DNA from: SZUA-22 sp963751695
GTDB taxonomy: Bacteria > Bacteroidota > Ignavibacteria > Ignavibacteriales > Melioribacteraceae
Reading direction: 5' to 3'
DNA length: 64,000 nucleotides
NCBI GenBank assembly: GCA_963751695.1
Contig: CAVVVP010000010.1
Span: forward strand, 124,001-188,000
The notes beneath the pieces are model-generated. The model was not told the DNA's origin. It was given only the letters and a program-made list of their open reading frames with translations, and did no database searches. Both the position numbers and the translations under genes were made by a program. The number at the start of each line of letters is the position of its first letter. The first letter of the stretch is position 1. Below are positions 8,971 to 18,772 of the stretch, in pieces.

Positions 8971-10155
8971 CTATGACTTTTTATAATTCTTGACTATTAG
9001 TGCAGATGCTTCACCACCACCTATGCAAAGCGAAGCCATTCCATAGAGGGAGTTTTGACGTTGCATCTCGTATAATAATGTTGTTAAGATTCTCGCTCCA
9101 CTTGCGCCAATTGGATGTCCTAACGCTATAGAACCGCCATTTACGTTTACTATAGAATTTTTCAGATTGAGAATTTTATTCACAGCTAATGATACAACTG
9201 CAAAAGCTTCGTTTATTTCAAACAAATCAATGTCTTCAATTTTCATTTGTGTTTTATCAAGCACTTTTTTTATTGCTGTTGCTGGAGCAACTGGAAAATC
9301 TATTGGAGCCATTGCGGTAGATGCATGAGCAATAATTTCAACTAAAGGGATTAGATTTAGTTCTATAGCCTTTTCCTCAGACATTATCAATAATGCTGCA
9401 GCACCGTCATTTAATTTTGATGCATTCGCAGCAGTAATTATTCCATCACTTTCAAATGCTGGCTTTAAAGATGGAATCTTTTCGAAATTAACATTCTTCG
9501 GTTCTTCATCTTCATCTACAATAATTTCATTTTTTCTTTGTCGAACTTTTACAGGAACTGTTTCAATAGCAAATATCTTTTCTTCTTGTGCCCTTAAAGC
9601 TCTGCGGTAAGATTCAATAGCAAAATTATCAACCTCTTCCCTACTGAACTTAAAGTCTGCTGCGCATTTCTCTGTACAACTTCCCATATGAATATCGTTG
9701 AATACATCCCACAATCCATCGATTATCATTGAGTCTAAAATTTCACTGCTTCCTAGTCTTATCCCTTTGCGAGATTTAGGGATTAGATGTGGAGCATTTG
9801 ACATACTTTCCATCCCACCAGCAATAATGGTATCCGCATCTCCACATTTTATAGCTTGATCTGCAAGCATAACAGCCTTCAATCCACTACCACACATTTT
9901 ATTAATAGTTAAGCACTCTGTGTTTTGTGGAAGTCCGGCAAAAAGAGCTGACTGTCTAGCTGGTGCTTGCCCCACACCAGCTGAGAGCACGTTTCCCATA
10001 ATTACTTCATCGATAAGATTTGGATCAATTTCTGTTTCTCCTAGGATGGATTGAATAACAATTTTACCTAGATCAGTTACTTTTAACGAGGACAACTGGC
10101 CTAAAAATGATCCAATTGGAGTTCGTTTTGCAGAAACAATCACCGATTTTCTCAT
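8971..10155 (-). CDS. Acetyl-CoA C-acetyltransferase (thiolase)
   Basis: 394 residues, typical of tetrameric thiolases. The catalytic set is visible: nucleophilic Cys in NKMCGSG (near residue 88), NEAFA, the His in GHPIGASGAR (near 347) and the second Cys in SLCIGGGEA (near 378). It condenses two acetyl-CoA or cleaves 3-oxoacyl-CoA. Partner of the downstream 3-hydroxybutyryl-CoA dehydrogenase in a two-gene unit. Specificity (acetoacetyl-CoA versus longer chains) is not resolved. Confidence 0.94.
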   Translation of the reverse strand: MRKSVIVSAKRTPIGSFLGQLSSLKVTDLGKIVIQSILGETEIDPNLIDEVIMGNVLSAGVGQAPARQSALFAGLPQNTECLTINKMCGSGLKAVMLADQAIKCGDADTIIAGGMESMSNAPHLIPKSRKGIRLGSSEILDSMIIDGLWDVFNDIHMGSCTEKCAADFKFSREEVDNFAIESYRRALRAQEEKIFAIETVPVKVRQRKNEIIVDEDEEPKNVNFEKIPSLKPAFESDGIITAANASKLNDGAAALLIMSEEKAIELNLIPLVEIIAHASTAMAPIDFPVAPATAIKKVLDKTQMKIEDIDLFEINEAFAVVSLAVNKILNLKNSIVNVNGGSIALGHPIGASGARILTTLLYEMQRQNSLYGMASLCIGGGEASALIVKNYKKS

Positions 10156-10184
10156 TTTAACCTTCTTTCTTTAATTTTAATTAA

Positions 10185-11021
10185 CTAGTCAACTTCAAAT
10201 GATAAACAGCACTTCAATTTACCGCATGGACCGCTGTGCTTTGACAGGTATGTGGAAAGGTTTTGTTCGCTAGCTATTTGTGTAGTAATTTTTTTAAAGT
10301 TTACTATAAAAGAGGCACAGCAATATTCTCTGCCACAAGAACCAATTCCTCCAACTCGTTTTGCTTCATCTCTAACACCGATCTGCCTTAATTCAATTCT
10401 TGTCTTAAATTGGGAGGCTAGCTCTTTAACTAATTCTCTAAAATCGACTCTTCCATCAGCAGTGTAATAAAAATATAGCTTTTTCCGGTCAAACTGATAA
10501 TGAACATCCACAAGTTTCATTTCAAGTTTATATTTGATAATACTTGTTAAGAAAAATTTCTTTGCATCGCTTTCATCAGAATTATTTGCCTCGTATTGCT
10601 CCATATCGCCACTTGAAACGATACGTATTGCTTGTGGGAGTTCCTCGCCGCACATACCAAACTTTCTTCTCAACAGTTTTACTATTTCCCCAGTTTCAAC
10701 TATTGTTGCAATTTCAGTTCCTTCAGCAAGTTTTATGATTATAAAACCACCTTTAATTAATTCTTCTTCTTTTATTGATTTGGGGATTTCACAAAAATGT
10801 TTTCCAATAGTTCCCTTACAATCAACCTCAATTATATTTCGTAAATCAAGCTCAGTACTAGCAGATAAGTCGAAATCACATTCCAGACATTCTATAAGTT
10901 CACTGTTTTTTATATCACTTATAATTCTTTCTTTGTAAAGGTTATTGTACTTATTTGAAATTTCTATTGCTGAAGTATCAAGCTCACTGCACTTTAGGAA
11001 GGAAAAATCTGTGTATAGCAT
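10185..11021 (-). CDS. PSP1/YaaT family cysteine-rich protein
   Basis: 278 residues with the PSP1 C-terminal domain. Two Cys clusters are diagnostic: GIGSCGREYCCASF and, at the very end, SGPCGKLKCCLSFE. The B. subtilis homologue YaaT belongs to the YaaT-YlbF-YmcA complex, which modulates RNase Y and bears Fe-S clusters. Here the role is inferred only from family membership. It directly follows holB with a 5-bp gap, a gene pairing also seen in Firmicutes, where yaaT follows holB. Confidence 0.88.
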   Translation of the reverse strand: MLYTDFSFLKCSELDTSAIEISNKYNNLYKERIISDIKNSELIECLECDFDLSASTELDLRNIIEVDCKGTIGKHFCEIPKSIKEEELIKGGFIIIKLAEGTEIATIVETGEIVKLLRRKFGMCGEELPQAIRIVSSGDMEQYEANNSDESDAKKFFLTSIIKYKLEMKLVDVHYQFDRKKLYFYYTADGRVDFRELVKELASQFKTRIELRQIGVRDEAKRVGGIGSCGREYCCASFIVNFKKITTQIASEQNLSTYLSKHSGPCGKLKCCLSFEVD

Positions 11022-11026
11022 AAATA

Positions 11027-12133
11027 TTACCTAATTCCGATTGAGGCTAGTCTAAATATAATGTTAAGGATTATGATATTCAAGTTGATATTCAAGTCCA
11101 GTTTATCTTTTAAGTTATTGAGATCAAAGAGTATTTGTGATATTTCTGTATCACTATACTTAGAATGGAATTTTTCTAACGTGTCAACATAATTAGTGAA
11201 ATGTAATTTATCTATACCGCTTTTATATTTTTGAACATCATTAAACCAGCTAATCATCAATGAGATAAGTATGGGTAAAACATTCTTAGAAGTCGCGGCT
11301 ATTTCCTCTTGCATTAGTTTAATTGCAGTACTATACCAGCGAGCAAGAGAATAGCGGAGAATATTTATAGTAAGATCAATTATATCGTTAAATCCGTGGT
11401 TTAAAAGTTGAATTGCCTTGTGAATGGACCCTTCTGAGAAAGGAGAAACTTGTTTTGAAAGGCTGCTCTCAATATCAAACTTAGTTATAAGTATCTCTTC
11501 AACTATTTCATCAGGCAACCAAGTAAAATTAACTTCCCAGCATCTGGAATTTATTGTTGTTAAAAGAAACTCTGGCTTATGCGTTGTGAGCACAAATATT
11601 ATACCCGCTGGAGGCTCTTCTAAGCTCTTGAGGAGCGCGTTCTGTGCTTCTTTAGACATTAGATGAGCATCCTCGATAATTATCATTCGATACTCAATAT
11701 CTCCGTAATTTATGGAAAGGTTTTTTTTAATATCTCGAACACTGTTAATTTTTATGTTATTTGCATTCTCAATTTTAATTTCGTGATATGGATTATCAAT
11801 TTTTTCACTAATCTCAGAAGTGATGTTCTCAATTTCCGATTGTGGAATTTTGGTGTATGGCATATCAACTGGGGTCTCCCCTTTTCCGCGAGGAAGTGGG
11901 ATAACATATTTTACATAAGGATTTTCTAATCTGTCGATCTTAACTTCAAGAGATCTAGCTGATTCAGTTTTTATCAGTAATGATTTTAGAAATTGTTTTG
12001 CAGCATAATGCTGCCCAACATTTCTGGGACCTGTAAAAATAAAGGCATGAGGAATTTGAGATGAATCTATAATTTTTTCTAAGAGATGAACGACTTTAGA
12101 TTGTCCACGTATCAGTTTTAAAAACTGATACAT
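11027..12133 (-). CDS. holB: DNA polymerase III, delta' subunit
   Basis: 368 residues, AAA+ clamp-loader subunit that helps open and load the beta clamp. The P-loop is degenerate (GPRNVGQHYAAKQF), the Walker B-like IIIEDAHLMSKEAQNALLKSLEEPP is clear, and the SRC box is present (NSRCWEVNF). The four-Cys zinc module of enterobacterial delta' is absent. It overlaps no neighbour but is only 2 bp from the DUF2795 gene upstream and 5 bp from PSP1 downstream. Confidence 0.88.
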   Translation of the reverse strand: MYQFLKLIRGQSKVVHLLEKIIDSSQIPHAFIFTGPRNVGQHYAAKQFLKSLLIKTESARSLEVKIDRLENPYVKYVIPLPRGKGETPVDMPYTKIPQSEIENITSEISEKIDNPYHEIKIENANNIKINSVRDIKKNLSINYGDIEYRMIIIEDAHLMSKEAQNALLKSLEEPPAGIIFVLTTHKPEFLLTTINSRCWEVNFTWLPDEIVEEILITKFDIESSLSKQVSPFSEGSIHKAIQLLNHGFNDIIDLTINILRYSLARWYSTAIKLMQEEIAATSKNVLPILISLMISWFNDVQKYKSGIDKLHFTNYVDTLEKFHSKYSDTEISQILFDLNNLKDKLDLNINLNIIILNIIFRLASIGIR

Positions 12134-12135
12134 AG

Positions 12136-12369
12136 CTAATTGTACTCTTCGTCGTCATCCATGAAGAAGAAATCTTCGTCAGTTGGATAATCAGGCCATA
12201 CATCTTCGATCGATTCAAATCCTCCTTCTTCTGTTTCTTCTAATTCTTCAAGATTATAAATTAGTTCAAGAGGTGCTCCGATACGCTCGGCATAATCGAT
12301 CAGTTCTTCTTTTGTGGCAGGCCATGGTGCATCATCTAGATACGAGGCTAATTCTATGGTCCAGATCAT
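12136..12369 (-). CDS. DUF2795 family small acidic protein
   Basis: 77 residues with a strongly acidic C-terminus. The N-terminal segment with LDDAPWPATKEELIDYAERIGAPLE matches the DUF2795 pattern (a short helical domain of about 50 residues). Function unknown. The acidic tail (FFFMDDDEEYN) suggests a nucleic-acid-mimicking or electrostatic protein, but this is speculation. It sits just upstream of holB. Confidence 0.8.
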   Translation of the reverse strand: MIWTIELASYLDDAPWPATKEELIDYAERIGAPLELIYNLEELEETEEGGFESIEDVWPDYPTDEDFFFMDDDEEYN

Positions 12370-12403
12370 GGAGAATGACTTCCTTATAAAAATTTACAAC
12401 AAA

Positions 12404-13330
12404 CTATTTATTTGCTAAATCAAAAATATTAACGTCGTCAAATATAAAATTTCTTGGGTTTAATGCAATACCATTATGTCTAACTTCGTAATGTAAATGT
12501 GGACCGGTAGACAAGCTTCCTGAACTTCCAGTGAGGGCTATAAGATCTCCTCTCTTCACTTTCTGTCCTTTCTTCACTTTATATTTGCTTAGATGAGCAT
12601 AAATAGTTTTATATCCAAATCCATGATTAATAATTACGGTTTTTCCAAAACCACCTTTTCGTCCAATGTATTCAACCTTACCAGCTCCGGGCGCGTAAAC
12701 TGGAGCTCCAGTATTGGCAAGCATATCTACACCATTATGCATTCTACGAATCTTAAGTATTGGATGAAATCTTATGCCAAATCGATCTCCGTAACTCCCT
12801 TCAGATGGTTTAAGAGCCGGAATAGATTCGTATAATTTTTCGTTTTCATTAAACGCTGACTCGATCTCATTATAATTATTTTTTTCAAATTCAATTTTTA
12901 GCTGAGCTTGAGTAATTGAATTTTGCAAAGATGAGAGGAGTTCTTGAACTTCATCTGCATTTGTAGGATTTACTTCATCAAAAATGCTTCCCCCAATACC
13001 AATACTTCTTTGATCTTCAGAAATTGGTTCTAGATTAGCGACCAGACGAAGATCATTATTAACATTTGAGAATGAATCAAGTTTAGAGTTAACTTCAGAA
13101 AATTCTTCAAGTGCTGTTTGAAGTTGAATCCTCAATTCTTTGTTCTCCGATTGTAATGTTCTCACAGCAGAATTTGGATTCACAATTTCGTTAACAGAAA
13201 AATATATTCCAAAAACTAAAACTGATAATACAATTCCTAAGCCAAGAACGATAAGTGAGAGTTTCTTGTAGTAGTTTGGTATCTCAACAAATTTGAGATT
13301 TTTCTTCGAGAAATAATAATACTTTTTCAT
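12404..13330 (-). CDS. M23 family metallopeptidase (murein endopeptidase-type)
   Basis: 308 residues. The N-terminus has one membrane anchor (about residues 24-48), then a coiled coil with SENKELRIQLQTALEEF (about 55-150), then the LytM/M23 domain. Zinc ligands are visible: His and Asp in RMHNGVDML and the HxH of GPHLHYEVRH near the end. Both metal motifs are intact, so it could be an active peptidoglycan DD-endopeptidase, although coiled-coil M23 proteins may instead regulate amidases. Single-gene unit with 60-bp flanks. Confidence 0.88.
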   Translation of the reverse strand: MKKYYYFSKKNLKFVEIPNYYKKLSLIVLGLGIVLSVLVFGIYFSVNEIVNPNSAVRTLQSENKELRIQLQTALEEFSEVNSKLDSFSNVNNDLRLVANLEPISEDQRSIGIGGSIFDEVNPTNADEVQELLSSLQNSITQAQLKIEFEKNNYNEIESAFNENEKLYESIPALKPSEGSYGDRFGIRFHPILKIRRMHNGVDMLANTGAPVYAPGAGKVEYIGRKGGFGKTVIINHGFGYKTIYAHLSKYKVKKGQKVKRGDLIALTGSSGSLSTGPHLHYEVRHNGIALNPRNFIFDDVNIFDLANK

Positions 13331-13394
13331 AACAATTTGGTTGCGAAAGTAAACAATAGCTTTCTTTTTGTCAAGTTATTAATTTAAGGTTAAT

Positions 13395-14406
13395 TTATTC
13401 AAAATCATGTTCAAAATAATCTATAATTCGGTCACTTGTGGAACTTTTTTGTTTAATTCTTTTTTTTAGTCTTTCAGTTAACACTTTTGCAGCATCATAA
13501 TCGTAATGTTTTAATAAATAGTTTAATGCAATCACTTCTGAAACTACTGTAATATTTTTACCCGGAACAGTCGGTAATTTAACATATGGAACATCAACAT
13601 CCATAAGTGATACTGTCGAGTTGTCTAAACCAGTCCTAGTATATTCGCTTGAGAATCCCATATTTCAAGATCAATCATAACTTCCAACTCGTTTTTGATA
13701 TCTAATTGCTCTAACACCAAACATACTTCGAACGTCAATAATCCCAATACCGCGAATTTCCATAAAATGACCAGCAAGTTCAGTACCAGAACCCATTAAA
13801 ATACCTTCCCCTTTTTTTGTTAAAATTACGACATCATCTGCAACTAAACGATGCCCTCTTTCAACTAAATCAAGGGCTACTTCACTTTTTCCAATACCAG
13901 ACTTTCCAACAAATAACATACCAACACCATACACATCGACTAGTGAACCGTGTATGGTAAACCGATAAGAAAATTGGTCTTCAAGAAAGTCACTGAGGTA
14001 GTAAATTAGTTTTGTTGTAGTTAATTTTGAACCAAAAATAGCTACATTATGTTTTTTAGCCAAAGATAGAAGTTCTGCATATGGTTTAATACCATTAGCA
14101 ATAATAATGCACGGAATTTCGAATTCAAAAAGCTTCGAAAGAGAATTTTTTCTATTCTTAACACTTAAAAATTTTAAATAACTGATCTCAGTATTACCGA
14201 TAACTTGAATTCTCGTATAGGAAAACAAACCAACAAATCCAGCCAAGGCTAGACCAGGACGATGTAGATTTTGCTCAGAAATGTATCTATCCAACCCAAT
14301 TTTACCTGTAAAAGATTTCAGTCCAAAATTTTTCTTAGCTTGTTCATAAAAAATACTGAACTGAAATTTTCTCTTTTCTAGTAATATTATTTTTATCGAT
14401 TTTCAT
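13395..14406 (-). pseudogene. hprK: HPr kinase/phosphorylase, frameshifted at three places
   Basis: The reading begins at ATG 14406 (MKIDKNNITRKEKISVQYF) and shifts at the A6 run 14348-14353. It continues with YEQAKKNFGLK and the HprK N-domain, then the Walker A motif GKSGIGKS and the signature MEIRGIGIIDVRSMFG. Two further single-base shifts follow, near 13684 (doubled G) and 13650, before the end ...YFEHDFE. HprK phosphorylates and dephosphorylates HPr on Ser46, and the HPr gene at 47.4 kb has that Ser. All residues are legible across the breaks. The start ATG overlaps the hpf stop (ATGA). Confidence 0.87.
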
Positions 14407-14711
14407 TTTTTAGCTGATTTTGACAGTCTTTTTGATTTTACTCGCTTTAACTGTCTTTTAAGTTTACTAACTCCTTCAGAAACTGATTTTGAAAACTCAT
14501 CTGATTGTTCTGTTACTATCAGTTTTTTACCGGGAACTGCTACACTTAATTCAGCAATTTTGATGCTATCTTTATTATGCAAATAACTTAGAACAACATC
14601 GACATCCAGAATATTATCACTGAATTTTTCAAGTGATTTTACATCATTTATAATCATTTCTTTTAATGAATCTTTTGCTTTGAATTTCCTTGACGTAATA
14701 TTAATATTCAT
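14403..14711 (-). CDS. hpf: Ribosome hibernation-promoting factor, short form
   Basis: 102 residues, the size of short HPF/RaiA (YfiA) proteins without the long C-terminal dimerisation domain. It begins MNINITSRKFKAKDSLKEMI with the beta-alpha fold pattern and ends in a very basic tail (LKRQLKRVKSKRLSKSAKK) that would contact 16S rRNA. HPF/RaiA binds the 30S subunit in slow growth. It lies between xerC and hprK and overlaps hprK by 4 bp. Confidence 0.88.
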   Translation of the reverse strand: MNINITSRKFKAKDSLKEMIINDVKSLEKFSDNILDVDVVLSYLHNKDSIKIAELSVAVPGKKLIVTEQSDEFSKSVSEGVSKLKRQLKRVKSKRLSKSAKK

Positions 14712-14722
14712 AACAAACTCCT

Positions 14723-15608
14723 TTATGATTTTGGATGAGAGGTTTTGTATGTTTTTTTTAGTCTTTCGACACTAACATGCGTATATATTTGCGTAGTTTT
14801 CAGATTTTCGTGACCTAGAATTTCTTTTACTCCAATTAGATCGGCACCGTTATCTAGCATATGAGTTGCAGCTGAATGCCGCAGTACGTGAGGTGATTTC
14901 TTTGAAATATCACTAACTTGAGAAATATACTTTTTACTCATCCTCTGAACATAACGAGGGTAAATTCGCTCACCTCTTGGGGAAGTAAATAATTGAGACT
15001 TACTTGAAGGATTAGTCAATCTATTTGAAATGCTCTTGAACTGCTTCTCTTGCTTCGAAACCTAAAGGTACAAAACGATCTTTGGAGCCCTTTCCATGAA
15101 CTTTTAATGTTGATGCTGAAATATTTACATCCCCCACATTTAATTGACAAAGTTCAGATACTCTAATAGCAGAACCATAGAGAATTTCAAATATCGCAAT
15201 ATTTTGAATAGCCTCTCTTCCCTCTTCTTTTTCTAATAATTTAATAATATTTTCATAAGAATCAAGACTTAGGGTTTCAGGTATACCTCTTTTTAATTTT
15301 GGATTTTTTATATCACGAAGCGGATTTTGCTTTAGATCTCCACTTTTAAGAGCAAAATTAAAAAGATTTCTTAACGAGGTTAGCTTTCTTGAGATTGTGC
15401 CAGTTGATTTACCGAGATAATTTAAATTTACAATAAAACTTCTTACGTGTTTTTTAGTAATTTTCTCGAGAGTTTCAATTTTTTGCTCAATACAAAAATC
15501 TAGGAATTGATTTAAATCTCTTTTGTAAGATATTATTGTATTGTCCGAAGCATTTCTGATGCCCCTTAATTCAGAAAGGAAATTTTCAATTGCTTTGGCT
15601 AATATCAC
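14723..15608 (-). pseudogene. xerC: Tyrosine recombinase XerC/XerD, one frameshift
   Basis: Two frames abut at about 15020: the first ends EHFK then TAG, the second continues RLTNPSSKS. Joined by one base they give about 295 residues, normal for Xer. The N-terminal SAM-like core-binding domain is LRGIRNASDNTIISYKRDL. Catalytic residues are Arg in GSAIRVSEL, Lys in GKGSKDR, HxxR in HVLRHSAATHML, His in LGHENL and Tyr in TTQIYTHVS. The start is GTG 15608. It resolves chromosome dimers at dif with FtsK. XerC versus XerD cannot be decided without the partner gene. Confidence 0.86.
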
Positions 15609-15681
15609 TTAAGAACTTTCAATTTTTTTTATACAATAAGCTTCGACTAATCTGAAATACTTCAAAAAGTAAACCAACACA

Positions 15682-16134
15682 TTAGTTGATCTTATCTGAT
15701 GAGTAAAGTACCATCCTGCTTCCAGGTAGAATCTTTGTGTTATAATCAACTAATGACACAAGGATCATCCAATTTATATCTTCAAAAGTCAATGAATCAC
15801 TTGGAAATAACATAATCTGTTCCAGCAACAGTTCAATATCATTGGCATCAACCAATCCAATGTTTTGAAGATGAAGAAGGTAATCGTAATATTCCATCCC
15901 AATTTTTTCAATTTCCTCTTCACTTAACAGACGAACTGTATTTTTCTTTTTTGTTGAGGAAGTCTTATGAGTATTATTTAAAATTTTATCATAAACAAGA
16001 CTAAATGCAGCACTAACCGTTTGCTTATCAAATTTTTCCTCAACAGAAATCTTTGTGTTCATATCCTCTAGTGAATAGTTCTTATTTAGTCCATCAAGAA
16101 TTTTTGCTAATACTTCAACAACTTTGGTAGTCAT
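15682..16134 (-). CDS. DUF494/Smg-like protein
   Basis: 150 residues, soluble and mostly helical. The middle segment TVRLLSEEEIEKIGMEYYDYLLHLQNIGLVDANDIELLLEQI resembles the DUF494 (Smg) pattern of a leading Arg-Leu-Ser/Glu box followed by helices and a partner-binding region. Function unknown. It overlaps ybeY by 20 bp, so the two are co-translated. Assignment is by eye and moderate. Confidence 0.6.
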   Translation of the reverse strand: MTTKVVEVLAKILDGLNKNYSLEDMNTKISVEEKFDKQTVSAAFSLVYDKILNNTHKTSSTKKKNTVRLLSEEEIEKIGMEYYDYLLHLQNIGLVDANDIELLLEQIMLFPSDSLTFEDINWMILVSLVDYNTKILPGSRMVLYSSDKIN

Positions 16135-16579
16135 ATTCTATCACAAAATTTTCATATTTTTTACTGAGAGAATTAGTTAGTCTATTTTCTTCTCTCTTCA
16201 TCCTTCTTTTATCTTTTGGATCTTTATCGTTAAACCCTAATAAATGAAGAATACCGTGTACTATTAATCTAATAATTTCAGAGTCTAAATGTACATTATA
16301 TCTAACCGCATTTTCAATAGCTTGGTCAATAGAGATAAATATTTCACCATCAAGATTTGTTTTATCTTCAGAGTAACTAAAAGTTATAATATCAGTATCA
16401 TAGTTATGACCTAAATACTCCGTATTAATCTCTATCATCATATCAGATTCTATAAAATTTAAATTGAGAGATTTAATGCTAAATTCTAAAGATTTTTTTA
16501 AGTCGCTTAGAACTGAATGGAATAATAATTTATCTAAAATTATGTTTTTAGGAGTGGATACTGAAAATTGTTTCAACAA
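16115..16579 (-). CDS. ybeY: Endoribonuclease YbeY (rRNA maturation factor)
   Basis: 154 residues. The UPF0054 zinc motif HGILHLLGFND begins near residue 110, with two His ligands; the third position is Asp-Lys-Asp instead of the His of E. coli, as I recall for relatives in the Bacteroidota. The conserved DIITFSYSEDK segment lies near residue 60. YbeY takes part in 16S 3' end maturation and ribosome quality control. It starts at ATG 16579. Confidence 0.92.
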   Translation of the reverse strand: MLKQFSVSTPKNIILDKLLFHSVLSDLKKSLEFSIKSLNLNFIESDMMIEINTEYLGHNYDTDIITFSYSEDKTNLDGEIFISIDQAIENAVRYNVHLDSEIIRLIVHGILHLLGFNDKDPKDKRRMKREENRLTNSLSKKYENFVIEYDYQSC

Positions 16580-16655
16580 ATAATCCTATGATGTTCTAAA
16601 AGAATATATCTTTTAATTTTTAAAAGATCAAGATTAAATTTATTTGATAAATATA

Positions 16656-17186
16656 CTAAAGCGACTTTCCAGAAAGTTCTGCATAATTCTTATATCTTTT
16701 AGCCGATGCAGCAATATTATCAATTTCCTCTGGTTTTAGATATCTCACAACTTTACATGGTACACCTGCGACAAGTTTTCCACTGGGGACAACGAAATTT
16801 TGTTTAACAAGTGCCCCTGCAGCTACTATTGAATTTGATTCAATAACGGCACCATCCAAAATCGTAGCTCCCATCCCAATAAAACAATTGTCTTTCAATG
16901 TACAGCCATGTAATGTAACTGAATGACCGATAGTGACTCTATCACCAATTACAAGTGGATGAGTACCTTTTGTAACATGCAACATCGAAAGGTCCTGTAC
17001 ATTTGTCATTTCTCCAATCGAAACGTAATTAACATCGCCTCGCACGACCGTATTAAACCAAATACTAGATCCACTCCCAATTTTAACATCACCGACGATT
17101 TTACATCCTGGAGCTAAGTACACGTCTTGCGCTATTTTAGGAACTAGGGTGATGTAACCAAATATATTTTCCTTTCTTTCAATCAT
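16656..17186 (-). CDS. Gamma-carbonic anhydrase/hexapeptide-repeat family protein
   Basis: 176 residues built of left-handed beta-helix hexapeptide repeats (GCKIVGDVKIGSGSSIW, VTIGHSVTLHG, CFIGMGATILDGAVI) and a C-terminal helix. Putative metal-binding His residues fall at VTKGTHP, TIGHSV and LHGC, the spacing of the CamH/YrdA type. Whether it hydrates CO2 or is a related acyl- or metal-binding protein is open. It follows the S41 protease with a stop-to-start distance of zero. Confidence 0.88.
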   Translation of the reverse strand: MIERKENIFGYITLVPKIAQDVYLAPGCKIVGDVKIGSGSSIWFNTVVRGDVNYVSIGEMTNVQDLSMLHVTKGTHPLVIGDRVTIGHSVTLHGCTLKDNCFIGMGATILDGAVIESNSIVAAGALVKQNFVVPSGKLVAGVPCKVVRYLKPEEIDNIAASAKRYKNYAELSGKSL

Positions 17187-18764
17187 TTATTTAACTGGAT
17201 TTATTAATGGTGAATCGAATAAAGTAATTGCTGTTTGGAATTGCTTATCCTCTTGGAATTGGATATAATACCATCCTTTTGAATTCCAAAACTCTCTAGC
17301 TACGTAAGCTTTTAATCTCCTGAGAATATATTGCTTATCTTTTTCGAAACCGGTCTTGTCAAATTCTACTTGATTTCTTTCAGCAAATTTTCTAAAATTA
17401 AATAGTTCACTTGCCAACGAAAACTCATTTGCGAAGTACTCAAGATCATCACCAAATTTGTTTTTTATTGTTAAAGAGTTTTTATCAAGGTAGAACCTTA
17501 TAAATTGGTAGAAGATATTATTCCTAATTAATTCCACAGAATAATCGGATAATATATTTTGCTTAACTGTTGAATCTGGATGAATTCCTCCTCCACCGTA
17601 AACAGTTCTACCCCCGCTAGTCATAAATTCTTCTTTAATTGAGTCTGTATTTGAAATCAGGGAATCATTATGTATTGATGAATAATATTTATCTTTCCCG
17701 TTTGAGTAGTCTCTTTGAATCGCTCTTCCAGAAGGAGTCATATAACGAGAAACTGTAAGTCTGATTGCTGAATCGTCAGAAAGTAAAAATGGTCTTTGAA
17801 CTAATCCCTTTCCGAATGAATTCTCTCCTACGATCCAACCTCTATCCCAATCTTGAACTGCCCCAGCTACGATCTCACTCGCAGATGCACTTCCTTGATT
17901 GATAAGAATAACTAACGGATAGTTTTCGTATTCGAATTCTTTTTTTGCTACAAACTCCTCATTGAATTCAGTAATTCTTCCTTCAGTAAAGACTATTAGT
18001 TTATTTTCGTTTAAGAATAGATCAGCTACATTCACTGCTTGACTCAAAATCCCTCCAGGATTATTCCTCAGATCAAGAATAATCCTTTTCATACCTTGTG
18101 ATTTAAGTTCTTCCAAATTCTTGAGTAATTCTTTAGTAGTAGTTTCAGAAAACCTTGAAAGCGAAATGTATCCAATTGAATCTTGATAAATTAGTGATAC
18201 ATCAATCGAATACATAGGTATCTTATCGCGCACTATTTCAAAATCGAATTCGCGCTTATTTATTGGACGATATATTGTTAGATTTACTGGACTGCCCTTT
18301 TCACCCCTTAATGTATTTATTACATCAATATTTGAAAAGCCAATACAGCTTTCTCCTTCAATTCTGGTTATCTTATCACCCGCTAAAACGCCAACCTTAT
18401 CACTAGGTCCTCCAACTATTGGTGATACAACTGTGATAGTGTCTTTTATTATCTGAAACTCAACTCCAATTCCATCAAACTCTCCGCGAAAAGACTCTTG
18501 TGAGAGTCGTTCTTCTTCAATATTTATATATGTTGTATGAGGATCAAGTTCATCGAACATTCCTTTGATAGCAGATTCTACTAGTTTATCAGGTTCAATT
18601 TCTTCAAAATAATATTTTGATGTATAGTTCAGAACTTCATTGAATTTATATTCTTGACCACCTGTAACTTTCTGATTAAGGAAATCTTGAAGTTTTATGC
18701 CTAGGAATAAACCGATTATAAGAATAAGTATAGATATGGGTATGCTTATAATTTTTTGTTTCAT
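17187..18764 (-). CDS. S41 family C-terminal processing peptidase (CtpA/Prc type)
   Basis: 525 residues. One N-terminal membrane helix (about 8-25) leads to a PDZ domain (with GVLAGDKITRIEGESCIG near 145) and the S41 catalytic domain. The Ser-Lys dyad is visible: nucleophile Ser in GSASASEIVAG and general base Lys in NSFGKGLVQR. The family cuts proteins at the C-terminus in the periplasm. Immediately upstream of the gamma-carbonic-anhydrase-like gene; the barrel gene lies 9 bp upstream. Confidence 0.93.
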   Translation of the reverse strand: MKQKIISIPISILILIIGLFLGIKLQDFLNQKVTGGQEYKFNEVLNYTSKYYFEEIEPDKLVESAIKGMFDELDPHTTYINIEEERLSQESFRGEFDGIGVEFQIIKDTITVVSPIVGGPSDKVGVLAGDKITRIEGESCIGFSNIDVINTLRGEKGSPVNLTIYRPINKREFDFEIVRDKIPMYSIDVSLIYQDSIGYISLSRFSETTTKELLKNLEELKSQGMKRIILDLRNNPGGILSQAVNVADLFLNENKLIVFTEGRITEFNEEFVAKKEFEYENYPLVILINQGSASASEIVAGAVQDWDRGWIVGENSFGKGLVQRPFLLSDDSAIRLTVSRYMTPSGRAIQRDYSNGKDKYYSSIHNDSLISNTDSIKEEFMTSGGRTVYGGGGIHPDSTVKQNILSDYSVELIRNNIFYQFIRFYLDKNSLTIKNKFGDDLEYFANEFSLASELFNFRKFAERNQVEFDKTGFEKDKQYILRRLKAYVAREFWNSKGWYYIQFQEDKQFQTAITLFDSPLINPVK

Positions 18765-18772
18765 AATAGTTC

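Noticed and set aside
10534..10938. 134-codon plus-strand ORF opposite PSP1
   Set aside because: It lies wholly inside the well-supported PSP1 gene on the other strand, has no motif or ribosome-binding site, and its hydrophobic Ser/Ile composition is that of an antisense reading.
13395..14406. Programmed ribosomal frameshifting in hprK and other split genes
   Set aside because: The break sites share no slippery heptamer plus downstream structure, shifts go in both directions, and several occur in one gene, which does not fit regulated recoding.
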